Below, one piece after another: positions 27,852-35,618 of a DNA stretch of 64,000 nucleotides (positions are counted from its first letter, which is position 1; each line of letters begins with the position of its first letter). Made by a program: the position numbers and the translations under genes. The notes under the pieces are model-generated. The model had not been told where the DNA came from, made no database searches, and saw only the letters and a program-made list of their open reading frames with translations. The stretch is taken from the NCBI RefSeq assembly GCF_004369205.1, contig NZ_QFGA01000003.1:1-64000 (forward strand), written 5' to 3'. The stretch is from Pelotomaculum schinkii (GTDB taxonomy: Bacteria; Bacillota; Desulfotomaculia; Desulfotomaculales; Pelotomaculaceae).

Positions 27852-27869
27852 GTGCGATTAAAATCGCAC
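27852..27869. promoter_or_regulatory. Perfect 18-bp palindrome, site 2
   Basis: GTGCGATT AA AATCGCAC, two perfect 8-base arms. The centre is 60 bases from site 1, about six helical turns, placing both sites on one DNA face. A GC-rich hairpin (CCGGCG, five bases, CGCCGG) lies between them. Confidence 0.6.
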
Positions 27870-27961
27870 TCACATCGTTTAGTTTTCATCTTCTTCTGGC
27901 GTCGTGAGAGCGGCATGCATTTCTAAAATAAAAATAAACCTGGGGAGGGGGTAATTTAATA

Positions 27962-29104
27962 ATGGAAATAAACCTGCAGCAGGGGATAGCCGTTGTAACC
28001 GTCATAGGCAAGGAAAACCTTCCCGGCAGCCTCCTGGGGCGAAAGGGAATATTCAAATATACAGGTGAAGGAACAAAAGGAGACCTGGGGTTACCATGGC
28101 TGGAAGAACAAGTGGCGGAAATACTTCAAAATAACCAGTCCAACGGGATGTTTAAGCTGGCCACCCTGTCCAATCCGGCCAAACCGGAACAAAGCGCAAC
28201 AGTTATGATCGACCCCTACCTGCCGCCGCATGAACTGATAATCTTAGGCGGCGGGCATATAGCCGTCCCTTTGGTAACTATCGGAAAAATATTGGGTTAC
28301 CAGGTAACAGTAGTTGATGACCGGCATGACTTTGCTCACAAAGAGCGCTTTCCCGAAGCCGACAGAGTAATTTGCTGCGATTTTAGCGATATAGAAAAGC
28401 GCCTGGCCTTCGGACCTGGAAGCAGTGTGGTAATCATCACCAGGGGCCACCAGCACGACCAGGAGTGCCTGCGCCGGTTGATAAAATATCCTCTTGCTTA
28501 CCTGGGCATGATCGGCAGCAGAAGAAAGATTAACATCGTAAGGCAGCAGTTGCTCGAAGAAGGTATAGACGCCGAAAAACTGGAGCAGGTGCACATGCCG
28601 GTAGGTTTGGACGTAGGGGCGCAGACACCCGGAGAGGTGGCCGTAAGTATTGCCGCGGAATTACTCAGGGAGTGCCGGGGAGGAAGCGCCCATTCCTTAA
28701 AAGACCACAGCCCCAAAAGGGTCGCCGTCGTGGGCGACGTGGAAATGCTCTCTGCTGTGGACAGGGAAGTATTACAAAAAACGCTTACGGGAGATGAAAC
28801 ACCTGCTGCGGTCGCCACAATAGTAAAAACACGGGGCTCTACCCCACGCAAGGCAGGCGCCAGAATGCTGGTATACGCTGACGGTCGGATACTGGGAACA
28901 ATTGGCGGAGGTTGCGGGGAATCGGAAGTCCGGCTGGCCGCCCTGGGTGTTATTGACGAAAATTTGCCGCGAATTTATCAAGTGTCCCTGAGCGCAGACA
29001 CAGCAGCGGTAGAAGGTATGGTCTGCGGCGGCGCGATGGAAGTGTATATTGAACCGGTAGAAGCATATAAAAAGGTTTTCTATGGGGGTGAAAGCAATGA
29101 TTAA
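27962..29104 (+). CDS. xdhC: XdhC/CoxI-family maturation factor, domains in swapped order
   Basis: 380 residues. XdhC binds the molybdenum cofactor of xanthine-dehydrogenase-type enzymes and assists its sulfuration or selenation. Here the Rossmann domain comes first (LIILGGGHIAVPL near residue 93, VVDDRHDFAHKERFPEA, MIGSRRK). The XdhC/CoxI domain comes last (VKTRGSTPRKAGARMLV near 287, GTIGGGCGESEVR near 314, GMVCGGAMEVYIEP). The usual order is the reverse. The N-terminal 85 residues are extra. The start ATG follows GGGGAGGGGG. The end overlaps the start of yqeB by eight bases. It is probably controlled through the paired palindromes upstream. Confidence 0.88.
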   Translation: MEINLQQGIAVVTVIGKENLPGSLLGRKGIFKYTGEGTKGDLGLPWLEEQVAEILQNNQSNGMFKLATLSNPAKPEQSATVMIDPYLPPHELIILGGGHIAVPLVTIGKILGYQVTVVDDRHDFAHKERFPEADRVICCDFSDIEKRLAFGPGSSVVIITRGHQHDQECLRRLIKYPLAYLGMIGSRRKINIVRQQLLEEGIDAEKLEQVHMPVGLDVGAQTPGEVAVSIAAELLRECRGGSAHSLKDHSPKRVAVVGDVEMLSAVDREVLQKTLTGDETPAAVATIVKTRGSTPRKAGARMLVYADGRILGTIGGGCGESEVRLAALGVIDENLPRIYQVSLSADTAAVEGMVCGGAMEVYIEPVEAYKKVFYGGESND

Positions 29105-29936
29105 AAATAAACCACTGGTAGTAATAAGAGGAGCCGGCGACCTCGCCTCAGGAGTAGCTTACCGTCTATATAACAGCGGTCTGGACGTGATCATGACCGA
29201 AATAGAACGCCCGCTGGTAGTTAGAAGGACAGTGTCGTTTGCCGAGGCGGTATACGCGGGCAGGGTTACCATAGAAGGAATAGACGCCTGCCTGGCCGGT
29301 TCGGTGGAAGAAGCCCTGTCTTTGTTGGAAAAAAGGATCATCCCGGTGCTGGTAGACCCCGAAGCAGTCGTAGTAAAGCTAGCTCGTCCCGCAGTGGTAG
29401 TGGACGCGATAATGGCAAAGCGTAATCTCAATACCGCTATTGAGGATGCTCCACTGGTCATCGGCCTGGGGCCGGGCTTTACAGCCGGCGTTGATGTTCA
29501 CGCGGTTATTGAAACCTGCAGGGGACACCGCCTGGGGCGGGTTATCTACAGCGGCAGCGCTATTCCAGATACAGGCTCTCCGGGCGCTGTTGACGGCTAT
29601 ACCCTGGAGAGGCTGTTGCGGGCGCCGGTGGACGGGGTTGTGACGCCGCGCCGGAATATTGGGGAGCAGGTGGAAAAGGGTGATGTAGTAGCTATGGTGG
29701 AGATAACTCCGGTATATGCAAAATTGACTGGATTGCTCAGGGGCATGCTCAAGGAAGGCACCCGGGTACCCAAGGGGACCAAGATCGGTGACATAGACCC
29801 TCGTAAAAACGCTGAATATGACACCATCTCCGATAAAGCGTTGGCTGTTGGCGGTGGGGTTTTGGAAGCGGTATATTATTATCTTAGCAGTAACGAGTTA
29901 ACACATTGGAATTTCACAAAGGAACATGATTTGTGA
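29097..29936 (+). CDS. yqeB: YqeB-type selenium-dependent molybdenum hydroxylase accessory protein
   Basis: 279 residues from the ATG at 29097, with GGGGGTGAAA before it. An ATG at 29082 is also in frame. It begins with a nucleotide-binding glycine loop (VVIRGAGDLASGVAYRLYNSG) and shows VLVDPEAVVVKLARPAVVVDAIMAKRN-type and LGPGFTAGVDVHAVIET signatures. This is the family named for selenium-dependent molybdenum hydroxylases (YqeB/EF2563 type). Members occur in genomes that use selenium as a labile cofactor. Coupled to xdhC, it points to a selenium ligand in the hydroxylase encoded upstream. The biochemical activity of the family is not established. Confidence 0.87.
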   Translation: MIKNKPLVVIRGAGDLASGVAYRLYNSGLDVIMTEIERPLVVRRTVSFAEAVYAGRVTIEGIDACLAGSVEEALSLLEKRIIPVLVDPEAVVVKLARPAVVVDAIMAKRNLNTAIEDAPLVIGLGPGFTAGVDVHAVIETCRGHRLGRVIYSGSAIPDTGSPGAVDGYTLERLLRAPVDGVVTPRRNIGEQVEKGDVVAMVEITPVYAKLTGLLRGMLKEGTRVPKGTKIGDIDPRKNAEYDTISDKALAVGGGVLEAVYYYLSSNELTHWNFTKEHDL

Positions 29937-30235
29937 TGAAAGTTGCCAAAGTTGTATATGTTGAGCAATTAATGAAAACTACTTATGTGTATTGTTGGGT
30001 GCCGGTGGCAATATTTGAAAGAGTGTAATAATTTAAAAGTTTTCTGATAATAAAACGTTTTGTTGATCAGGGCATTGATAAAATAAGGAATCTGATAATT
30101 AGTTTCAGCTGTAATAGATAATTATGTTTTTTTAAATTAACTGGCACCAAGCTATGATAGCAAGAGGTAAGATGCCTCAGGTATTATATAAATCAATAGT
30201 ATATTGCAGCTTACATATCATATATTCATTATTAT

Positions 30236-30298
30236 AACTTATCGGTATAATCGTAAAGATATATTTTACTTTGTTGACTAAAAGGTGCTAAGATAAAC
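30236..30298 (+). promoter_or_regulatory. 63-bp shared promoter element, copy D
   Basis: Fourth and most divergent copy. AACTTATCGGTATAATCGTA begins the block. TTTACT is the -35-like box, then an 18-base spacer, TAAGAT and AAAC. It lies 130 bases before the CoA-ligase gene, with a possible leader peptide between. Confidence 0.75.
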
Positions 30299-30340
30299 TT
30301 ACAATAACGAATTGCTTATCTACTAATAGGGGGGCAATTT

Positions 30341-30397
30341 ATGCAGTTTAAACCTTTTGCATTAAGAAGCAGAGGAATCCGAAACATAGCCGTATAA
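30341..30397 (+). CDS. Possible 18-residue leader peptide
   Basis: A tiny frame, MQFKPFALRSRGIRNIAV, whose ATG has GGGGGG six bases upstream, better than many real genes here. It starts about 40 bases after element D and ends 30 bases before the CoA-ligase start. It could be an attenuation peptide or a translational coupler. No run of a single regulated amino acid is present. Three of its residues are arginine. Confidence 0.35.
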   Translation: MQFKPFALRSRGIRNIAV

Positions 30398-30427
30398 TTC
30401 TCTTATGAGGAAAGGAGAATTTGATAA

Positions 30428-31780
30428 ATGTTAATGACAGGGGTTCGACAAACTACTGATATTAATTATAAGTATTGGTCTCCAGCGGAAGTTATGCCAC
30501 ATAGTGAACTAAAAAAACTTCAATTTGAGAGATTGTTAGAACAAATCAATTATCTTTGGAAGAAAAGTCCTTTTTATCGTTCGAAATGGGAAAATAGTGG
30601 TTTTTATCCTGGTAAATTAAAGACGCTTGAGGATATAAGATATATACCCTTATTAGTTAAAGAAGAAATACGAGTAAGCCAGGAAAAAAATCCTCCTTAC
30701 GGAATGATGCAGGTTCCCGGCAGCGGGCCATTCATTCGTGTAGGTATGACATCAGGGACTACCGGTAAACCTGTTCTTATTCCACTTACCGAGGAAGATT
30801 ATTTCGGTGTTTTTTGTGAAGGGCATGTACGAGTTGTCTGGGCGGCAGGGGTAAGGAAGGGAGATATTGTTCATGTCGCTTTCGGTTTTACTCCCTTTTT
30901 AGGACTTGCCGCAGCTTATGACTCTTGTGAGCATTTAATTGGCTCTTTGGTAGTGCCAGGTGGAGCATGGAACAGCTTGATGCGTCTTTCAATGATTGAA
31001 AAACTCGGAGTAACGGTATTAATGGGAACTCCTTCTTATATTTTACATTTGGCCAGTGTTGCCCAAGAACATGACATTGATCCCAGGTCACTGGGAATAA
31101 GAGTTATATGTACTGCTGGTGAACCCGGTGCTATGTCTGCTCCAAATACCGGTTTGCGGTTGGAAAAAGCATGGGGAAGTAAAGTTTATGATTATTGCGG
31201 AACTCAAGAAACAAATTGTATAGCGTGGACGTGCGAAGAAGGAGCAGCACATTTAAACGAAGATTTATTATATTATGAAGTATTAGATCCAGAGACTAAC
31301 GAGCCTGTTAAACCAGGCCAACCCGGAAAATTAGTGGTTACCGATTTAGTACAAAAAACACATCCCTGTATCAGGTTTGAAACTGGCGATATTGTTAATG
31401 GCATAGAAACAGATACTGGATGCAGTTGTGGAAGGACACTACGCAAATTTAAAGGCTTCAAAGGACGGGTAGGAGATATTATAAAAATCAGGGGAGTATG
31501 CGTATCTGTAACGGGAATTGAGAATGTGATACGGGGAATTGAGGAATGTTCTAACAATTATGAGTATCACGCCTTAAAAGATAAAAATGGGATGGATAAA
31601 ATAAAGGTGCGGATAGAACCACAAAAGAGTATAGATTCAAGTCTATGGAATGATGTCCGTCAAAAAGTGGCAGAGTCCCTGTATATTGCTTTTATGATTA
31701 ACATGGATGTGGAAGTATTACCCCCGGGGACACTTCCTGTATTTAATTTGAAAGCAAAACGCTTCCGTGATCTTAGATAA
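30428..31780 (+). CDS. PaaK-like AMP-forming CoA ligase
   Basis: 450 residues, the length of phenylacetate-CoA ligases. The P-loop is TSGTTGKPVL (Thr108-). Other motifs are YDYCGTQETN (acyl/AMP contact), TGDI in the conserved aspartate region, and GRVGDIIKIRGVCV, the hinge to the C-terminal lid domain. It would activate an aromatic or other carboxylic acid to its CoA thioester with ATP. The start ATG has AAAGGAGAA at about seven bases. It is under the fourth 63-bp element, so it belongs to the same candidate regulon as the CoA-transferase and hydroxylase. Close PaaK relatives use phenylacetate or hydroxybenzoates, but the substrate here is open. Confidence 0.9.
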   Translation: MLMTGVRQTTDINYKYWSPAEVMPHSELKKLQFERLLEQINYLWKKSPFYRSKWENSGFYPGKLKTLEDIRYIPLLVKEEIRVSQEKNPPYGMMQVPGSGPFIRVGMTSGTTGKPVLIPLTEEDYFGVFCEGHVRVVWAAGVRKGDIVHVAFGFTPFLGLAAAYDSCEHLIGSLVVPGGAWNSLMRLSMIEKLGVTVLMGTPSYILHLASVAQEHDIDPRSLGIRVICTAGEPGAMSAPNTGLRLEKAWGSKVYDYCGTQETNCIAWTCEEGAAHLNEDLLYYEVLDPETNEPVKPGQPGKLVVTDLVQKTHPCIRFETGDIVNGIETDTGCSCGRTLRKFKGFKGRVGDIIKIRGVCVSVTGIENVIRGIEECSNNYEYHALKDKNGMDKIKVRIEPQKSIDSSLWNDVRQKVAESLYIAFMINMDVEVLPPGTLPVFNLKAKRFRDLR

Positions 31781-31871
31781 TAGAGAACCACGTCAAAGTT
31801 AACTAAAAATTTAACGTATTAGTTCCTATGTGCTTCAATACTCCAGCTGAGTTTAAGCAAGGTGGATTAAG

Positions 31872-32308
31872 GTGAAAGGCTATCGTTTTAAACATAGATT
31901 AAGAGTTCGTTATTCCGAAGTTGATACCCAACAGATTGTATTTAACTCAAACTACCTCAAGTGTATTAATATTGCTGCAAGCGAGTATTTTTGTGAAGTG
32001 CTTCAAATTGATCTATTTGAGCTTGAGCAGAGTGAAATAATTGATCGTGTGTTATCAAAAAGGCAACCCTGGAGTACAATAAACCTGCATCATTGTATGA
32101 TTGGCTAAATATCTGGAGCAGAACAGTGAAAATAGGGAATACAAGCTTGGTTATGGAGCTTATTATTACTAGGGACGAAGAAGAGGGTGTATTACTCACA
32201 GCAGGAATTCTTTACGTAAGCTATAACCCAAAGATATGAGCAATAAAGCCTATTCCTGACGTCCTTCGCCAAACCATTGAAAGGTATGAACATGGAGATA
32301 GTTACTAA
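31872..32308 (+). pseudogene. Broken hotdog-fold acyl-CoA thioesterase (4HBT type)
   Basis: The start (GTG after GGTGGATTAAG) reads KHRLRVRYSEVDTQQIVFNS, the catalytic-aspartate region of 4-hydroxybenzoyl-CoA thioesterase-type proteins. The frame then stops at 32106. The matching continuation, YNKPASLYDWLNIWSRTVKI, lies in the next frame from about 32075 and runs to 32308, but with an in-frame TGA at 32237 followed by IKPIPDVLRQTIERYE. One frameshift plus one nonsense codon make it a pseudogene or two sequence errors. It would have followed the CoA ligase in the same operon. Confidence 0.8.
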
Positions 32309-32398
32309 AAAATTTTTTAATATTGTTAGATAAAGGGAAACTCCCATTTTTAGAAGTCTGTCATTGTAGATAACTTTACCCGGAAAGTAGGAGAATTA

Positions 32399-32830
32399 TT
32401 GGAGAAAGGAAATAACACAAAACGCTCAGCTAATTCACAAATAAGCCATGACAACATGGTTAGATATATTGCTAATGATTTAGTTTCAAGGGGATATAGC
32501 GTGCATGCTGATCATATTAATTGGCCAAAAGGGTCCTTTCTTGAACTTAACGGCTATGTACCAGATGTAACTGCTATAGATAACAATAGTTCTCTAGTAT
32601 TTGAAATTGAAACATGCTTAACTTGTAATAGTGAGCATGCAAAGGAAAAACTTACGGCTTTTGATAAAAAGGCTGGAACATATATCATTGTTCCACCTGT
32701 TTGCTCTAGGGATAACAATAACTATGATCCAGTTGCAGAAGTAAAACAAGTTCTTAAAAATTGGGGATTATTTTTAGTAAGGGTAGGAACTTGTGATCCC
32801 TTCACAGGAATAATAAATTACAACCCTTAG
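32399..32830 (+). CDS. Unknown protein, 143 aa, possible nuclease-like fold
   Basis: Not recognised with confidence. TTG start behind AGGAG at six bases. The central segment GYVPDVTAIDNNSSLVFEIET resembles the PD...(D/E)x-type core of restriction-like nucleases, with beta strands around Pro-Asp and Glu. The lysine after the Glu is replaced by Glu-Thr, so activity is doubtful. The C-terminal half (KKAGTYIIVPPVC, NWGLFLVRVG) fits the alternating alpha/beta core. Base use is more AT-rich than its surroundings. It stands alone; the next genes face the other way. Confidence 0.55.
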   Translation: MEKGNNTKRSANSQISHDNMVRYIANDLVSRGYSVHADHINWPKGSFLELNGYVPDVTAIDNNSSLVFEIETCLTCNSEHAKEKLTAFDKKAGTYIIVPPVCSRDNNNYDPVAEVKQVLKNWGLFLVRVGTCDPFTGIINYNP

Positions 32831-32949
32831 TTAATCGAAGTAATTTAGCCGGAGTCTGTAAAATAATTTGTTTAAACTTCTTGAGTGTATATATTAAAAT
32901 GCTTTTAACGAGGTCTGTTTTAAAAGAAGGAAACAAGGCGGTAACAGTG

Positions 32950-32986
32950 GAAGCCATCTCTTGCAAAAAATTCAGGAGATGGCTTC
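32950..32986. other. Perfect 11-bp-stem hairpin
   Basis: GAAGCCATCTC (32950-32960) and GAGATGGCTTC (32976-32986). It lies between convergent genes and is followed by TTCATCAT, so it may be a weak terminator for the gene ending at 32830. Confidence 0.6.
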
Positions 32987-33039
32987 TTCATCATATTGCG
33001 GCATAGGAAGAAACAGGGTCTACTTTTTGATACCTGGCT

Positions 33040-33387
33040 TTATAATTTTAAAAGATTATCTATATCTTCTTCGGTTAATAGCTTGTAGCCTTCCATGCCG
33101 TTGGTGAATTCATATTTCATTTCTTGGCCGTCAGTAATACGGACCTCCCAGACTTGTTCATCATATACATAAATCTTTGCTTGTAAAACTTTAAGGCTTT
33201 TATCGTAATGTAAATCTTTAGGTGTTATGACCAATTCCCCAAAAATTAACTGGGCGGAAGTTTTGAAGTCACCCAAATCCGCCATTGGACAATAATATCC
33301 CGTTTTCCAAGCTTTTTTCAAGTATTCGCGAAAAGGTGTTAGAATAACTTCAAAAGGTTCACTCTCTAATCGACACAACTCTTCCAT
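33040..33387 (-). CDS. Unknown soluble protein, 115 aa
   Basis: Not recognised. An acidic protein of mixed alpha/beta character, no cysteine cluster, no membrane segment. The N-terminal helix (EELCRLESEPFEVILTPFRE) and a C-terminal beta-rich half (IYVYDEQVWEVRITDG) with a final acidic helix are visible. The start ATG has AGAGGAGA at ten bases. It is in the same direction as the DUF3795-type gene to its right, 108 bases apart. No function is inferred. Confidence 0.6.
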   Translation of the reverse strand: MEELCRLESEPFEVILTPFREYLKKAWKTGYYCPMADLGDFKTSAQLIFGELVITPKDLHYDKSLKVLQAKIYVYDEQVWEVRITDGQEMKYEFTNGMEGYKLLTEEDIDNLLKL

Positions 33388-33494
33388 CCGTTCCAGTCTC
33401 CTCTCTACATTTATAACTAATAGTTTAGAGTATTAGCTAGCGTTGTATAAAAACTGACGGCTCATGTAAACAACGCTTGGGACACGTCTCCGGA

Positions 33495-33827
33495 TCATTC
33501 CTTCAATAGGTCCTGCATTTGCTTTATGGCAAAAGCCTCATCTAACATTTCCTCCAATATATTACACGGGAATTCTTCACATTCAGAGCAATTGTTCAGG
33601 TTTTTTACCATATTACAGCCTCTAACTTTGCACTTTACGCAATTAAAGAAAATAACATCTGACTTGCACCCGAGACAGTTTATTTCATCAGCTTCAATAC
33701 GCGTGCCATATATCTTGCTCCAGTTTTCGGCGGTTTGCTTTCTCAGCATGTTGTCACTATTTACCGTGGCCGTGTACGCGTCGCAATCATTGCACATCAA
33801 TCCACAGTGTGACATCATTTTATTCAT
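33495..33827 (-). CDS. DUF3795-type cysteine-rich protein
   Basis: 110 residues. The opening SHCGLMCNDCDAYTATV is typical of DUF3795 proteins, followed by C-x2-C and C-x2-C-x4-C pairs (NCLGCKSD, FNCVKCKVRGC) and SECEEFPC. Twelve cysteines suggest one or more metal sites. The start ATG has AGGAGG nine bases upstream. Members are small soluble proteins of anaerobes with unknown role. Confidence 0.82.
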   Translation of the reverse strand: MNKMMSHCGLMCNDCDAYTATVNSDNMLRKQTAENWSKIYGTRIEADEINCLGCKSDVIFFNCVKCKVRGCNMVKNLNNCSECEEFPCNILEEMLDEAFAIKQMQDLLKE

Positions 33828-33916
33828 ATAATTAAGCCTCCTGATATTGTTAAACTAATTATACAAATAATATAGAGATTTTACTAGGAGTTATTGATTC
33901 TAAGTATGAATAGGAG

Positions 33917-34272
33917 CTATTGAGTCCAATTATAAATAACAAGAAGATGCTTTCTTGTTAAAGTCGAAAAGATAACCGTAGGTTTCGTTGCCAATCCAAG
34001 ATATATCGGCCGTATCTGGGCTAACAGCCGGTCGACTTCATTTAATCTCATAATTACAGACGGGTCTAATTCTTTACTCTGCGCGTCAATTTGTTTTTCC
34101 AGTGCCCTGAGCTTTCAACGGCCCCAATGACATATCATGCTGCTCTTGAAAACCGTGAATCAACGGCTCCAAAAACTGGATAGTCTGTTTTCCCTTGTAG
34201 TGATGAACTTCATAACATAGAATTATAAGAGGCGTTTCAAACACTGTTGATGGTCCTAAAGGACAGTTTTCT
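33917..34272 (-). pseudogene. Decayed coding remnant, unknown family
   Basis: On the minus strand, protein-like sequence runs from about 34272 (CPLGPSTVFETPLIILCYEV, then GKQTIQFLEPLIHGFQEQHD) to about 34115, and resumes in a shifted frame (LRALEKQIDAQSKELDPS, VDRLLAQIRPIYLGL) to a stop at 33917. It has no start codon and at least one frameshift. I cannot name the family. The helical, charged second part may be a coiled coil. Confidence 0.4.
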
Positions 34273-34395
34273 TAAAATCTTACAATACCTGAAATTATAT
34301 TGAAGTTTATTGACAAGTTATGGCCGCTCTTCCCTCGTCTTTAAAAGGCCGGCTTCAGCAGTAGTTGTTCTGAGAAAGTTGAGTTATTAATTATC

Positions 34396-34426
34396 AGTCC
34401 CGGTGATTTACCGGGACTTGTTTTTG
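34396..34426 (+). terminator. Intrinsic terminator
   Basis: AGTCCCGGT (34396-34404) pairs with ACCGGGACT (34410-34418), followed by TGTTTTTG. No intact plus-strand gene precedes it within 500 bases, so it may be left over from a lost gene or end a small RNA. Confidence 0.7.
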
Positions 34427-34586
34427 TCCGGTTAGGTGTTTATGATATTACTAAAAATAAGATTTACAACTAATTAATGGGACTAACCCCAGCACGCCAA
34501 GCAACCTGTAGCCCGAATCCTGCAGGAGGGAGCAAAGCACGTTCCCGGCATTATAGCGTTAGGGGGAAGAAAGCGAGGCAAAAAGA

Positions 34587-35336
34587 ATGACCTACGAGGA
34601 AAAAATAAGATCCCTGGCCGAGTATCTAAAAAAGCCCGGGCATAATTTTGCCTTTACCGGAGCTGGCGTCAGCACTGAAAGCGGCATCCCCGATTTTCGC
34701 AGCCGTGGTTCCGGCCTCTGGGAAAGGGTAGACCCGATGAAAGCGGCGTCACTGTCGGCGCTCCGGCGGGAGCCGGCTCAATTTTACAAGTTTTTCATGG
34801 GGGTCCGGGAATCGTTTGCCGGCGCCGAACCAAATGCCGCCCATTATGCGCTGGCCCGCCTGGAGGAAGAAAAACTGCTGGCAGGGGTGATCACGCAGAA
34901 TATCGACGGGCTGCACCGGGCGGCGGGCTCGCAAAAAGTTTGGGAGGTACACGGCCACATGCGCTCCTGCCGCTGCCTGGATTGTTCCAAACCCTACCCC
35001 TTTAACGTTTTGCTCGACCAGTATCGCTCCGGTACCAACCCTCCCCGCTGCAGCCAGTGCGGCGGTATGCTGCGGCCGGATGTGGTGCTGTTTGAAGACG
35101 CCATGGGAGAAGACTTTTATAAGGCTTACCATGCCCTCTCAGGCTGTCAGTTGCTTATAGTAGTAGGCAGCAGCCTGCAGGTGTACCCGGCTGCCTCCCT
35201 GCCGGAATTGGCAAAAAGGCTGGTTATCGTCAACCGGGAGCCGACTCCCTGGGATTCACGGGCCAGCCTTGTTATTAATGAAACAATGGCCGGCCAGGTC
35301 TTCACCGACCTGATGGCCGTATTGGGTTTGGATTAG
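34587..35336 (+). CDS. cobB: NAD-dependent protein deacylase, Sir2 family
   Basis: 249 residues. NAD-binding signatures are GAGVSTESGIPDFRS and TQNIDGLHRAAG. The catalytic histidine is His122 in VHGH, and the zinc site uses CRCLDC-type and CSQCGG pairs. VVLFEDAMGE and VVGSSLQVYPAASLP complete the family pattern. It removes acetyl or other acyl groups from protein lysines using NAD+, often activating acyl-CoA synthetases such as those in catabolic pathways. The start ATG lacks a strong ribosome site (GCGAGGC nearby). The gene appears to stand alone. Confidence 0.94.
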   Translation: MTYEEKIRSLAEYLKKPGHNFAFTGAGVSTESGIPDFRSRGSGLWERVDPMKAASLSALRREPAQFYKFFMGVRESFAGAEPNAAHYALARLEEEKLLAGVITQNIDGLHRAAGSQKVWEVHGHMRSCRCLDCSKPYPFNVLLDQYRSGTNPPRCSQCGGMLRPDVVLFEDAMGEDFYKAYHALSGCQLLIVVGSSLQVYPAASLPELAKRLVIVNREPTPWDSRASLVINETMAGQVFTDLMAVLGLD

Positions 35337-35344
35337 GGGTCGGC

Positions 35345-35492
35345 CGTAGGCCGTAAGGCGTAAGGCGTAAAACTTGGAATTGAGACGTGAGACGTGAGAC
35401 GTGGGAATGCATGATATTCTTAAGGTCTAAAAAATGACCCGATAAGAAAGCAGGATAAGTTACGCCCTACGCCTTACGCCTTACGCCCTACG
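35345..35492. repeat. Long imperfect inverted repeat with internal short repeats
   Basis: The left arm (35345-35370) consists of GTAAGGC-type units. The right arm (35460-35492) is its near-complement, built from TTACGCC and CTACGCC units; about 25 bases pair with one mismatch. Between them, GAGACGT occurs three times in tandem (about 35382-35402). GACCTTTTG is duplicated just after the right arm. This resembles dispersed palindromic intergenic repeats of Desulfotomaculum-type genomes. Confidence 0.8.
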
Positions 35493-35618
35493 ACCTTTTG
35501 GACCTTTTGGTATGTGGCGTCCCTGACGGGGGAATGTTAAAAAACGTGCAACAGATTAGGGGAGTCTAAGGAAAAAGCAGAATAGTATGAAATAAGAATG
35601 GAATAAGGAGGGGTTACC

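Noticed and set aside
29936-30028. 30-codon frame whose ATG overlaps the yqeB stop
   Set aside because: Possible coupling, but too short, no family similarity and no own ribosome site.
32237-32239. In-frame TGA in the thioesterase as a selenocysteine codon
   Set aside because: No suitable SECIS hairpin follows, the position is not an active site, and the gene already has a frameshift.
34440-34586. Possible riboswitch before the Sir2 gene
   Set aside because: GC-rich paired-looking stretch, but no match to any known aptamer core.
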